This document shows positions 8,535 to 16,758 of a DNA stretch of 64,000 nt, one piece after another. The notes under the pieces are model-generated. The model saw only the letters and a program-made list of their open reading frames with translations, ran no database searches and was not told the origin of the DNA. The position numbers were made by a program, and so were the translations under genes. Numbering within the stretch: the stretch's first letter is position 1; the number at the start of each line of letters is the position of its first letter. Source of the DNA: Chloroflexota bacterium (GTDB lineage: Bacteria; Chloroflexota; Limnocylindria; P2-11E); contig VBFY01000063.1 in assembly GCA_005889405.1 (NCBI GenBank), forward strand, positions 124,001 to 188,000, read 5' to 3'.

Positions 8535-9932
8535 TCATGCCCGGAAGGTCGAGCGCGTGTCGCCGCGCTCTTTGTTGAGCTTGCGATTCAGATGCAATCC
8601 CTCGAGGACGAACTCCACCGCCGCGGCCACCGCGGCGGGATTGCCGGACGCGCCGAGCTTCGCCACCGCGCCCTTCATCCCCGGGATCTGCAGCGCCTGC
8701 TTCACGTACTCCGAGCTCGGGAGCGTCGATGAGACGTGCATCGTCGCGCCGCGGCCGAATGCGGCGAGCAGCGAATCGAACTCCGCGAGCGAGAACGTGC
8801 GGTTGAACACGTTGAGCACGGAACGTTGAACGAGTCGCTCGATGACGCGCTCCTCCGAGATGTCACCGACGGACTCGAGCTCGATCTTGCCGGCGGTCGA
8901 AGCGATCACGGCGGGCAGATCGCTGATGCGCGGAACGACGGTCGTCTCGCCGGTTCGCAGCGAGCGCTTCAGCGCGCTCGAGACGAGGTTCTCGTAGTTC
9001 GAGACGGTGACGCGGACCGACACGCCCGATCGCTGTGAGATCTCGGGTGAGCGACGCGCGAGCTGCGAGAGCTCGGCGAGCACCTCCTTCATGTAGCCGG
9101 GGACGATCGTCGTGATCCCCTCGTCGACGAAGTTGTTGCGTTCCTGCTCCATGATCCCGACCTCGATGACGAGGTCCTTCGGGTAGTGCGTGCGGATCTG
9201 CGAGCCGAAGCGGTCCTTCAGCGGCGTGATGATGCGTCCGCGGTTGGTGTAGTCCTCCGGGTTCGCTGACGCCACGACGAAGAGGTCGAGCGGCAACCGG
9301 ACCTTGTAGCCGCGGATCTGCACGTCGCGCTCCTCCATCACGTTGAGGAGGCCGACCTGCACGCGCTCGGCGAGATCGGGAAGCTCGTTGAGCGCAAAGA
9401 TGCCGCGGTGCGTGCGCGGTACGAGTCCGTAGTGGATCGTCAGCTCGTCGGAGAGGTAGCGTCCCTCGGCGACCTTGATGGGATCGACCTCGCCGATGAG
9501 ATCGGCGATCGAGATGTCCGGCGTCGCGAGCTTCTCGCTGTACCGCTGGTCGCGCGCCAGCCATACCAGCTCCACGGAGTCGCCGTCGTTCGCGACGCGG
9601 TACTTGCACGCGGCGCAGATCGGCTTGAAAGGGTCATCGTTGATCTCGCAGCCCGCGATCGCCGGCGCGACCGGGTCGAGGAGCTCGACGAGCTGGCGCG
9701 CGAGGCGGGTCTTCGCCTGCCCACGCTCGCCGAGGAAGATGATGTCCTGGCCGGAGAGGATGGCGTTCTCGATCTGCGGGATCACCGTCGCGTCGTAGCC
9801 GACGATGCCCCGGAAGAGTGCGCGCTTCTCCGCGAGCGCGGTGATGAGGTTCGAGCGGAGCTCTTCCTTCACCGTGCGGCTCTGGTAGCCGGTCTCGCGC
9901 AGCGCGCCAATGGTCTTCGGTCGGTCTGTCAT
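8535..9932 (-). CDS. Mg-chelatase/MoxR-type AAA+ ATPase
   Basis: A 465-residue AAA+ ATPase. Walker A is GERGQAKT at residues 68-75. A sensor and arginine region follows (LFVVASANPEDYTNRGRIITPLKDRFG), typical of ChlI/BchI-like proteins. An unusual insertion carries cysteines (GCEINDDPFKPICAACK) that could bind zinc. It is paired with a downstream VWA protein as in ChlI-ChlD and MoxR-VWA systems, but no tetrapyrrole genes are nearby, so a chelatase role is not supported. ATG 9932 overlaps the preceding ATPase stop as ATGA. Confidence 0.88.
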   Translation of the reverse strand: MTDRPKTIGALRETGYQSRTVKEELRSNLITALAEKRALFRGIVGYDATVIPQIENAILSGQDIIFLGERGQAKTRLARQLVELLDPVAPAIAGCEINDDPFKPICAACKYRVANDGDSVELVWLARDQRYSEKLATPDISIADLIGEVDPIKVAEGRYLSDELTIHYGLVPRTHRGIFALNELPDLAERVQVGLLNVMEERDVQIRGYKVRLPLDLFVVASANPEDYTNRGRIITPLKDRFGSQIRTHYPKDLVIEVGIMEQERNNFVDEGITTIVPGYMKEVLAELSQLARRSPEISQRSGVSVRVTVSNYENLVSSALKRSLRTGETTVVPRISDLPAVIASTAGKIELESVGDISEERVIERLVQRSVLNVFNRTFSLAEFDSLLAAFGRGATMHVSSTLPSSEYVKQALQIPGMKGAVAKLGASGNPAAVAAAVEFVLEGLHLNRKLNKERGDTRSTFRA

Positions 9933-10825
9933 TCGACGGGATCTCCTCTGATGTCATTCGGAACGGACTCGCCGCGATAGGACGCCAGCGCGGCACGCAC
10001 CTCGGGGATCGTGCGGCAGCCGCGCCCGACCAGGTCGATGAGCTGCTCGGCACGTCGGTCGAGCTCTTCCGCGAGACCCTCGCGCTGGGCGTTGCGCCTC
10101 AGCGAATGGAGCAGGTCGATCTCGGCCGCCTCGTCATGCGCGTGGGCGTCCGCGCGCTCGTCGTGGGTGACGAGTGGCAGCGCAGTGACGGTGCCGCCGC
10201 GGGGGACGAGGCGATGCATGGACACCACGCGACGCGCGTACCCACCGCCGGTCGTGGCGTAGATGCGCATGACCATGAGCAGATTCACGCGCGCGAGGTC
10301 GTTCCGATCGACGCCGAGCTCGCCGACGAGCTGCGCCAGCGCCTCGTCGCACGAATCCGCGTGCAATGTCGACGCGAGCGCATAGCCGCGCTGGAGCGCT
10401 TCGAAAACGCGGACGGCCTTCGGGCCCCACAGGTAGACGGGGAGATGCGACGAAAGCTCGTTGGCGAGCAGGAGCGTCGCATCAGGTCGGGTCTGACCCA
10501 GGAAGTCGAACGTTTCGGCCCAGCCCCGGATGAAGACGCGGCGAGTCGCGTTCGGGAGGAAATCGAGGAGCGCTGTGAGCGTGGTCGTCTTGCCCGAATG
10601 CGGCTGCTCCGCGGCGATGAGCATCGAACCGTGTGACTCGATGGTCATGCCGCACACCGCGGCCGTCCGCGCGTCCATATTTCCCGCTTCAAGCAGCTGT
10701 GTGATCGACATCGGCACCGGCGGCTCCCAGTTCCAACCCCACCAGCCGATCGGCATGTCGTAATCGCGCGGCGATAGCGGTCGCTCGACGATGGGATACC
10801 GGCGCTGCATCGGCGGCGACTCCAT
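9929..10825 (-). CDS. VirB11/CpaF-like secretion-type ATPase
   Basis: A 298-residue protein with features of the type II/IV secretion ATPase family. The P-loop is AAEQPHSGKTTTL at about residues 91-103; the first glycine of Walker A is replaced. A Walker B-like segment follows (ATLLLANE), then STLHADSCDEAL, matching the family's T-x-H-A-N-S-x-x-E-A-L box. No pilus or secretion genes are adjacent. It heads an operon with the AAA+ and VWA genes, so it may energise that complex. The start could also be ATG 10810. The C-terminal quarter is helical and charged. Confidence 0.72.
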   Translation of the reverse strand: MESPPMQRRYPIVERPLSPRDYDMPIGWWGWNWEPPVPMSITQLLEAGNMDARTAAVCGMTIESHGSMLIAAEQPHSGKTTTLTALLDFLPNATRRVFIRGWAETFDFLGQTRPDATLLLANELSSHLPVYLWGPKAVRVFEALQRGYALASTLHADSCDEALAQLVGELGVDRNDLARVNLLMVMRIYATTGGGYARRVVSMHRLVPRGGTVTALPLVTHDERADAHAHDEAAEIDLLHSLRRNAQREGLAEELDRRAEQLIDLVGRGCRTIPEVRAALASYRGESVPNDIRGDPVE

Positions 10826-10858
10826 TGACCGAGGGTAGCACGCTATCCTGCGAGCTCC

Positions 10859-11041
10859 GTGAAAGAAAAGACGCGAAAGAGCGAGTCCGCGCCGACTCCG
10901 CAGCAGGAAGACACGCGACCCGTCGACGATCCCGCTCGACTCGCGGATGAGGCGCGCGCGACCGTCGAGAAGAACGCGACGGAGTTGCGCAAACAGCGCC
11001 TTTCCATCGCCACCGAGCCGCCCACGGTGTATCGCCCCTGA
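10859..11041 (+). CDS. Small GatC/AtzG-like partner of the amidase (putative)
   Basis: A 60-residue ORF from GTG 10859. It is hydrophilic with a central helix (ARLADEARATVEKNATELRKQR) and ends ATEPPTVYRP, resembling the C-terminal ends of GatC/DUF4089-like small subunits found beside amidases. That assignment is an inference from the end motif and position. Its stop overlaps the downstream amidase frame as CTGA, which favours a real, coupled gene. Confidence 0.5.
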   Translation: MKEKTRKSESAPTPQQEDTRPVDDPARLADEARATVEKNATELRKQRLSIATEPPTVYRP

Positions 11042-12468
11042 GCGATCATCGCTACGCGACGGTCACCGAGCTTCATGACGCGCTGCGGAAGCGCAAGGTC
11101 TCGGCGGTGGAGCTTGCCGAGGAGACCTGCGACGGTCTCGCGCGCGTCGGTCCGCGCTATAACGCGGTCGCGACCGTCATGCGCGAGCGCGCACTTGCGG
11201 AGGCGAAGCGCGCGGATGCGGCACTGCGACGCCGCGTGCGCCGTCCGCTGCTTGGCATCCCGTACGGCGCGAAGGATCTGCTCGCGGCCAAAGGCGCGCC
11301 GACGACCTGGGGGGCGCCACCGTATCGCGATCAGGTGATCGACATGGATGCGACCGCGATCGCCAAGCTGAAGCGCGCCGGTGCCGTCCTCGCGGCGAAG
11401 CTCGCGATGGTCGAGCTCGCCGGCGGTGGCGGCTATCGGTATCCCAGCGCGTCGCTCCAGGGTCCGGGCCGCAATCCGTGGAACGTCGAGCGATGGTCCG
11501 GCGGTTCGTCGAGCGGTTCAGGCGCCGCGGTCGCCGGCGGCCTCGTCGCGTACGCGCTCGGATCCGAGACCTCAGGTTCGATCGGGACGCCGTCCGCGTA
11601 CTGCGGCGTCACCGGCCTGCGTCCGACGTACGGACTCGTGAGCCGGCACGGCGCTATGGCGCTGTCGTGGACGCTCGACAAGATCGGGCCGATGGCGCGC
11701 AACGCAGACGACTGCGGCGTCGTGTTGGAAGCGATCGCCGGACCCGACACCGCCGACGCGACCGCGTCGGGTCGGCGCTTCAGACCGCTGGACACGCGCG
11801 CCGCCGCTGCGGCGGTCAAACGCGCGCGCGTCGCCTTCGCGGAGGAGGACATCGAAGACCACGCGTCGGCGGAAGCGAAGGGGGCACTCGAGCGGGGCGT
11901 GGCGGAATTCCGGAAGGTCGCACCCAAGTTCGCCCGCGCGGCGCTTCCCGCTCTTCCGTTCGGTCCGCTGGTGTCGACGGTGTACGCCGCTGAAGGCTCC
12001 ACGATCTTCGCCGAGCTCATCGAGGGCGAGCGTTTCGAGGAGCTCGTGGACACCCGTCAGAAGGCGGGACTACGCGTGTCACTCGACATCCGCGCGCGCG
12101 ACTACCTCCAGGCGATGCGTCTGCGCAACGCGGTCTCGGCCGCCTTCGCCGAGATCTTCAAGGTGGCGGACGTGATCATGTCGGTCGGCCGCACGATCAC
12201 GGCTACGCCGATCACTCAGGCGCTGGATCAGCCCGGTCTCACCGCGAGCAATCCACAACAGACGAAGCGGCCCGGCAACACCGGGCTCATCGCCGCCGGG
12301 AATCTTGCTGGATTGCCCGCGATCTTCTTCCCCTGCGGTTTCGGGACCGATGCGATGCCCGTGGGCCTGCAGCTCGTCGGTCCGCCGTTCTCTGAGCCGC
12401 TGCTCGTCGCGCTCGCCTCCGCTTATCAACGTGCGACGGATCACCACACCAAACGTCCGAAGCCGTGA
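11038..12468 (+). CDS. Amidase signature family protein, CTG start proposed
   Basis: An amidase of about 476 residues. The Ser-cisSer-Lys triad is visible: lysine in PYGAKDLLAAKG, cis-serine in GGSSSGSG, and the nucleophile in SETSGSIGTPSAYCG. The substrate is unknown; relatives include GatA, AtzE and allophanate hydrolases. The track starts at GTG 11107, but family-like sequence (YATVTELHDALRKRKVSAVEL) extends upstream without any ATG, GTG or TTG. A CTG at 11038 overlaps the previous stop as CTGA, the same geometry as GTGA junctions here, so I propose it. GTG 11107 remains possible. The end overlaps the Nudix start. Confidence 0.85.
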   Translation: MSDHRYATVTELHDALRKRKVSAVELAEETCDGLARVGPRYNAVATVMRERALAEAKRADAALRRRVRRPLLGIPYGAKDLLAAKGAPTTWGAPPYRDQVIDMDATAIAKLKRAGAVLAAKLAMVELAGGGGYRYPSASLQGPGRNPWNVERWSGGSSSGSGAAVAGGLVAYALGSETSGSIGTPSAYCGVTGLRPTYGLVSRHGAMALSWTLDKIGPMARNADDCGVVLEAIAGPDTADATASGRRFRPLDTRAAAAAVKRARVAFAEEDIEDHASAEAKGALERGVAEFRKVAPKFARAALPALPFGPLVSTVYAAEGSTIFAELIEGERFEELVDTRQKAGLRVSLDIRARDYLQAMRLRNAVSAAFAEIFKVADVIMSVGRTITATPITQALDQPGLTASNPQQTKRPGNTGLIAAGNLAGLPAIFFPCGFGTDAMPVGLQLVGPPFSEPLLVALASAYQRATDHHTKRPKP

Positions 12469-12893
12469 ACCGCCAGCTCGCCCGGCCGGTGGCCATCGCG
12501 CTGATCGAACGCGATGACGAGATCCTTGTCTTCGAGGTCCCGGACGAAGTGAAGAAGGTTGTCGGCTGGAGATTGCCGGGCGGCACGATCGAGTTCGGTG
12601 AACGAGGCAGCGATACCGTCATGCGGGAGATCCGCGAAGAGCTCGGCGTCGATGTTGTCGACCCTATCTATCTTGGCACAGCCGAGAACATTTTCAGGTA
12701 CCTCGGCGTCGTCGGACACGAGCTCGTTCGTGTGTACAAGGTCCGCTTTGCTGACGTGCGGTTGTACGAGCGGGATCGCTTCGACTGCGTCGAAGCGAAT
12801 GGCGTGCCGTTCACTTGCATATGGAAGCCGATCGCCGAGTTTCGCGGCGGCGTGCCGCTGTACCCGGATGGTCTGCTCGAGCTGATCGCCTAG
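12465..12893 (+). CDS. Nudix hydrolase
   Basis: A 142-residue protein with a complete Nudix box, G-TIEFG-E-RGSDTVM-REIREELGV, at about residues 40-61. It should hydrolyse a nucleoside diphosphate linked to another moiety, using Mg bound by the REIREE glutamates. The substrate cannot be read from the sequence. GTG 12465 overlaps the amidase stop as GTGA, so it is translationally coupled to that gene. Confidence 0.9.
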   Translation: MNRQLARPVAIALIERDDEILVFEVPDEVKKVVGWRLPGGTIEFGERGSDTVMREIREELGVDVVDPIYLGTAENIFRYLGVVGHELVRVYKVRFADVRLYERDRFDCVEANGVPFTCIWKPIAEFRGGVPLYPDGLLELIA

Positions 12894-12900
12894 CAGACGG

Positions 12901-13839
12901 TTAGAGCGAGCGCGCGACCTCGCGCAGAGCGCGCACGCCGACGAGCTCGAACTCATACGGGAACATCACGTTCGCGTGATTGATCCCTCCGGCAGCGATC
13001 GCACGCAGACGCGTCCCGACCTCATCGGGCGTCCCCGCGATGATCGCCGGCCGCGCCCGGAGCCACTCGGCGCCTGACGTCTTCGTGCGCGCACCGAGCT
13101 CGCCCGAGATCTCATCGATCTCACGCTGCGTCGGCGCGACGAGCACCTGGATGAAGAGGCTGCGCTTCAGCGTCGCTGGATCGCGACCGACGGCCTTGCA
13201 GGCTTCAGGCAAAGCCACGTTCAGTTCGGCGACGCGCTGTTCGGCGGATTGGCCCGGATTCGAAAAGTTGAACCAGTTCCCGTACTTCGCGGCGATCCGC
13301 ATCACTCGCGGTTTGGTGCCGCCGATCCAGATCGGAAGCGGCTTCTGCATCGGCTTTGGGGAGCAGACGGCGTCTTTGATGCGGTAATGCTTTCCGCGAT
13401 AGGTCGACGTGGGCTCCGTCCACAGCCGCGTGCAGATCTCGAGCGTTTCCACAAGCTGGGTCACGCGCGTCGGCGCGTCAGGAAACTCGTAGCCGTAGGC
13501 CCTGTACTCAACTTCCTTCCAGCCGGCACCCACGCCGAACTCAAGGCGCCCGCCGGACATGTGGTCCACTCCGGCGGCGATCTTCGCGAGTAGTGCGGGG
13601 TTCCGGTACGACTGCGAAGTGACCATGGGACCGATGCGGATCTTCTTCGTGTCCACCGCGAGCGCCGCGAGCAGCGTCCACGCTTCGAGGCAGTCGGTCG
13701 CGACCGCATCCGCACCGAGGAACAGGTGGTCGGACACCCAGAGCGCTCGAAAGCCGGCGGTCTCCGCCTCACGCGCGATCCCGACCACGTCCGCGTAACT
13801 GAAGCCGAACTGCGGCTCGATCTGAACGCCCAGATCCAT
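12901..13839 (-). CDS. LLM-class F420-dependent oxidoreductase
   Basis: A 312-residue luciferase-like TIM-barrel protein. Family blocks are LGVQIEPQFGFSYADVV at the start, ALWVSDHLFL, RIGPMVTSQSYRNPALLAKIAA, and GGRLEFGVGAGWKEVEYRAYG. It is distinct from the TIGR03620-type copy at 3829. It is the last gene of the glc operon, joined to the upstream membrane-protein gene by TGATG, so it may act with the glycolate-oxidase-like genes; that link is only positional. Confidence 0.9.
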   Translation of the reverse strand: MDLGVQIEPQFGFSYADVVGIAREAETAGFRALWVSDHLFLGADAVATDCLEAWTLLAALAVDTKKIRIGPMVTSQSYRNPALLAKIAAGVDHMSGGRLEFGVGAGWKEVEYRAYGYEFPDAPTRVTQLVETLEICTRLWTEPTSTYRGKHYRIKDAVCSPKPMQKPLPIWIGGTKPRVMRIAAKYGNWFNFSNPGQSAEQRVAELNVALPEACKAVGRDPATLKRSLFIQVLVAPTQREIDEISGELGARTKTSGAEWLRARPAIIAGTPDEVGTRLRAIAAGGINHANVMFPYEFELVGVRALREVARSL

Positions 13840-14315
13840 CAGCCGTTCTCCTCAGTGCGTCGTGATAGATCGTCCTCTTCGGCGGTGAGCCGGAACATCA
13901 TGTGCCTTCCGGTCACGGTGAGCGTCGCGAGCATGAAGCCCGCGAAGGCCGCGACTCCGGCGTTGACGTACGGATCCATGCCGAGCGCGATCGCGTCGAA
14001 CCCGAAGATGAGCGCTGCCCAGATCGCGAACGTCACCAGTGTCTCGCGCAGCTGGAACGTGATCGGCCGACGCGGCTCGCGGCGCGCTGGGCGCCGCTCC
14101 GGTGGGAGAGCGGATTCGGCCGCGAGCCGACGACGGCGATCCGCGCGCATCACCCTCGCCACCCACCACACGCAGACGACGAGCAGCGCGGCCTCGCCGA
14201 CGGCGTTCAGCGGGTGCCCGACCGCGATCGACAGTGGGATGAACAGCAGCGCGCCGACCGCGACGATCGTGGCGAGTGTCGCGCTGCCGATGACGAGAAG
14301 GCGGCGCGCGTTCAA
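13839..14315 (-). CDS. Small membrane protein, four predicted helices
   Basis: About 158 residues. Two N-terminal helices (LLVIGSATLATIVAVGALLFIPL and GEAALLVVCVWWVARVM) and two C-terminal helices (LVTFAIWAALIFGFDAIALGM and AGVAAFAGFMLATLTV) flank a basic cytoplasmic-type linker rich in arginine. No family recognised. The track ORF is much too long upstream. TTG 14315 overlaps the glcF stop as TTGA, which fixes the start. It is coupled to the LLM gene downstream. Confidence 0.65.
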   Translation of the reverse strand: MNARRLLVIGSATLATIVAVGALLFIPLSIAVGHPLNAVGEAALLVVCVWWVARVMRADRRRRLAAESALPPERRPARREPRRPITFQLRETLVTFAIWAALIFGFDAIALGMDPYVNAGVAAFAGFMLATLTVTGRHMMFRLTAEEDDLSRRTEENG

Positions 14316-15571
14316 GATATGGCGCGGTCGAGCACCTCGACCACGTGGAGCACCTCGATGCGCGAACCGCGCGCTCGCAGCCCGGCTTCGATCTGCAGCA
14401 TGCAACCCGGGTTCGCGCTGATGACGGCGTTCGCTCCCGTCGCGAGGATCGAGTCCACCTTCCGCGAAAGCAGCCGGTCGGCGTAGTCGGGCTGGGTGAT
14501 GTTGTACGAGCCCGCACTCCCGCAGCAGACATCCGCGTCGGCCATCTCGAGGAGCTCCAGGCCACGTACGCGCGACAGGAGGTCGCGCGGTTGCTTGCGG
14601 ATGCCTTGTGCGTGCGCGAGGTGACACGGATCTTGGTAGGTCGCCCGGAGGTCGAGTCGCCCGAGTCGCTCGCCGGAAATCTCGGCGAGGTACTCGTTCA
14701 CATCGCGCACTTTGGCCGCGAACGTCGCGGCCCGCTCGCGCCACGCCTCATCATCGCCGAGCAGGCTGCCGTAGCCCTTGAGCTGAGCGCCACATCCGGC
14801 GGCGTCCACGACGACCCAGTCGACGTCCGCTGACTCGAACGCCGCGATGTTGCGACGCGCGAGTGCCCGGGCGTCCTCGCGCTCGCCGGCATGCGCGTGC
14901 AGCGCGCCGCAGCATGTCTGAGCCGGCGCGTCGATCACCGCGATGCCCTGTCGCGCGAGGATCCGCGCCGCTGCGGTATGCACGTCCCCGTACGCGACGC
15001 GCATCACGCAGCCGAGCAGGAGCGCGACGCGCGCTCGCGGAGTGGGCGGCGGGGCAGGCGCGCGATAGCGCGGTCGACCGAACGGCGGATAGAGCGCCTC
15101 GAGACGACGAAGGCCGCGCGGTAGCAAGCGCATTGCGCCGGTCGCGTGGAGCAGCGAACGCACGCCGAGCCGCTGGTACAGGCCAAGGACGAGTGCGGCG
15201 CGCGCGAGCGAGGACGGATCCGCGAGCACGCCCAGCGCCAGGCGGCGCAGCCGACCGGCGAGTCCGCCGCGTCGCGGGCGTGTCTCGTCGGCGATGACCG
15301 TGCGCGCCGCCTCGATGAGATGCCCATACGGAACGCCCGACGGACAGACGACCTCGCAGGCGCGGCAGGCAAGGCAGCGGTCCAGGTGCAGGCGTGTCGT
15401 GTCACTTGTCGGCCCGCCCTCGAGCATGTTGAGCATGAGATGGATCCGCCCGCGCGGGGACTCGGTCTCGAGTCGCGTGATCTGGTACGTCGGGCAGGCC
15501 TCCAGGCACATCCCGCAGTGGATGCACTGGCGAAGGCCCGGCTCGACCTCCCGCAGTGCCGCGACCGTCAC
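14312..15571 (-). CDS. glcF: Glycolate oxidase iron-sulfur subunit GlcF-like
   Basis: A 419-residue protein with two [4Fe-4S] motifs, CIHCGMCLEACP and CLACRACEVVCPSG, and two CCG-type domains: TCCGALHAHAG and VCCGSAGSYNITQPD. This is the standard GlcF layout. It passes electrons from the GlcD/GlcE flavoprotein to the membrane. The track start is 35 codons early; GTG 15571 overlaps the glcE stop as GTGA and begins just before the first cluster motif. Length is normal for the family. Confidence 0.92.
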   Translation of the reverse strand: MTVAALREVEPGLRQCIHCGMCLEACPTYQITRLETESPRGRIHLMLNMLEGGPTSDTTRLHLDRCLACRACEVVCPSGVPYGHLIEAARTVIADETRPRRGGLAGRLRRLALGVLADPSSLARAALVLGLYQRLGVRSLLHATGAMRLLPRGLRRLEALYPPFGRPRYRAPAPPPTPRARVALLLGCVMRVAYGDVHTAAARILARQGIAVIDAPAQTCCGALHAHAGEREDARALARRNIAAFESADVDWVVVDAAGCGAQLKGYGSLLGDDEAWRERAATFAAKVRDVNEYLAEISGERLGRLDLRATYQDPCHLAHAQGIRKQPRDLLSRVRGLELLEMADADVCCGSAGSYNITQPDYADRLLSRKVDSILATGANAVISANPGCMLQIEAGLRARGSRIEVLHVVEVLDRAIS

Positions 15572-16758
15572 GTGGACGAGGCTAACGGCACGCGGCCCGG
15601 CGCGAGGACGCCGTGTGGATCGAAGCGCTGCTTCAGCGAGCGGGCGATCGCGAGCGGGACCCGCGGCCGACCCCACGCGCCACCGACCGCGCGCTTGAAC
15701 TCAGGTGTGCCGCGCTCGACGACGAGAGCACCGTCCGCGGCCTCGACGTTCGCCCGCATGCGCGTGAACGTCTCGGGACGGGTTGCATCGAGCAGAAAGG
15801 CGATGCCGCTCCCGGGATAGGCCACGGCGCTCGACAGATCGAGGCCGTCCGGGGGCTCGTGACCGCCGGGCCAACCCGCGCGCGCGACCCGGTCCATCGC
15901 CGCCGGGAGCGACGCGATCGTCTCCCACACGGTCGCATCGGCGCTCGTCGCGCCGGCTCGTTCGCGCACCGCTTTCGCTACGCGTTCGACCGCGTCGTGT
16001 GGCCCGCTCACGCGAACGAACACGCTCGCACGCGCGTCGCCGCAGCCCTCGGCGGCGGCGCCCGTCACGATCGCGAGTGCGTCGAGAGGCAGGTGCGTCG
16101 CCCGGAGCTCGGCCGCGATGCGCAACGCCTCGCGCAGGTCGCTCGCGGTCGCGCGCAGCGTCGCCGTCCTTTCGGGCAGCGCCACGAGCTTGAGCGTGAT
16201 TTCGGCCAGTGCGACGAGCGTCCCGTAACTGCCGCTGTACAGGCGCGTCATGTCGTACCCCGTGACGTTCTTCACGACGCGTCCGCCGGCGTGCGTGATG
16301 GTTCCGTCGCCGAGGACGGCGGTGCAGCCGATGATCCAGTCGCGCGGGTGCAGGTATCGGAGACGCGACGGACCCGCCGCCGCGCTCGCGATCGTGCCGC
16401 CCACCGTCGCCCGCTCGGGGTAGGGCGCCTCGACCGGCCAGCGCTGGCCGCTGGGGCCGAGCGCGCTCGCGAGCTCCGCGAGCGTTGTTCCCGCGCGAAC
16501 CGTGCAGACGAGATCCGCGGGCGAATGCTCGACGACGCCGGAAAGGCCGGTCAGGTCCACCGCGGTGTCGTAGCGGTCCGGCACGTCGCCGACACCGATC
16601 CGCGTGCCGCCGCCCCAGAGGACGACGGCCTCGCGCGCGCGATCGGCCGCGGTGATGATCGCGCTGAGCCCCTCGGTCGTGCCTGGCCGCTCGACACGCC
16701 TCGGCAGCATGCCGTCGAGCGTGCGCTCCGCCAGCGCGACCTCCGTTGCTACACCCAC
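15568..16758 (-). CDS. glcE: Glycolate oxidase FAD-binding subunit GlcE-like
   Basis: A 396-residue FAD-binding (PCMH-type) protein. Motifs include VVLWGGGTRIGVGD for FAD pyrophosphate binding, ATVGGTIASAAAGPSRLRY, and GGRVVKNVTGYDMTRLYSGSYGTL, characteristic of GlcE. It forms a complex with GlcD and GlcF. The GTG at 16758 overlaps the end of glcD by ten bases, and its stop overlaps glcF. Confidence 0.92.
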   Translation of the reverse strand: MGVATEVALAERTLDGMLPRRVERPGTTEGLSAIITAADRAREAVVLWGGGTRIGVGDVPDRYDTAVDLTGLSGVVEHSPADLVCTVRAGTTLAELASALGPSGQRWPVEAPYPERATVGGTIASAAAGPSRLRYLHPRDWIIGCTAVLGDGTITHAGGRVVKNVTGYDMTRLYSGSYGTLVALAEITLKLVALPERTATLRATASDLREALRIAAELRATHLPLDALAIVTGAAAEGCGDARASVFVRVSGPHDAVERVAKAVRERAGATSADATVWETIASLPAAMDRVARAGWPGGHEPPDGLDLSSAVAYPGSGIAFLLDATRPETFTRMRANVEAADGALVVERGTPEFKRAVGGAWGRPRVPLAIARSLKQRFDPHGVLAPGRVPLASST

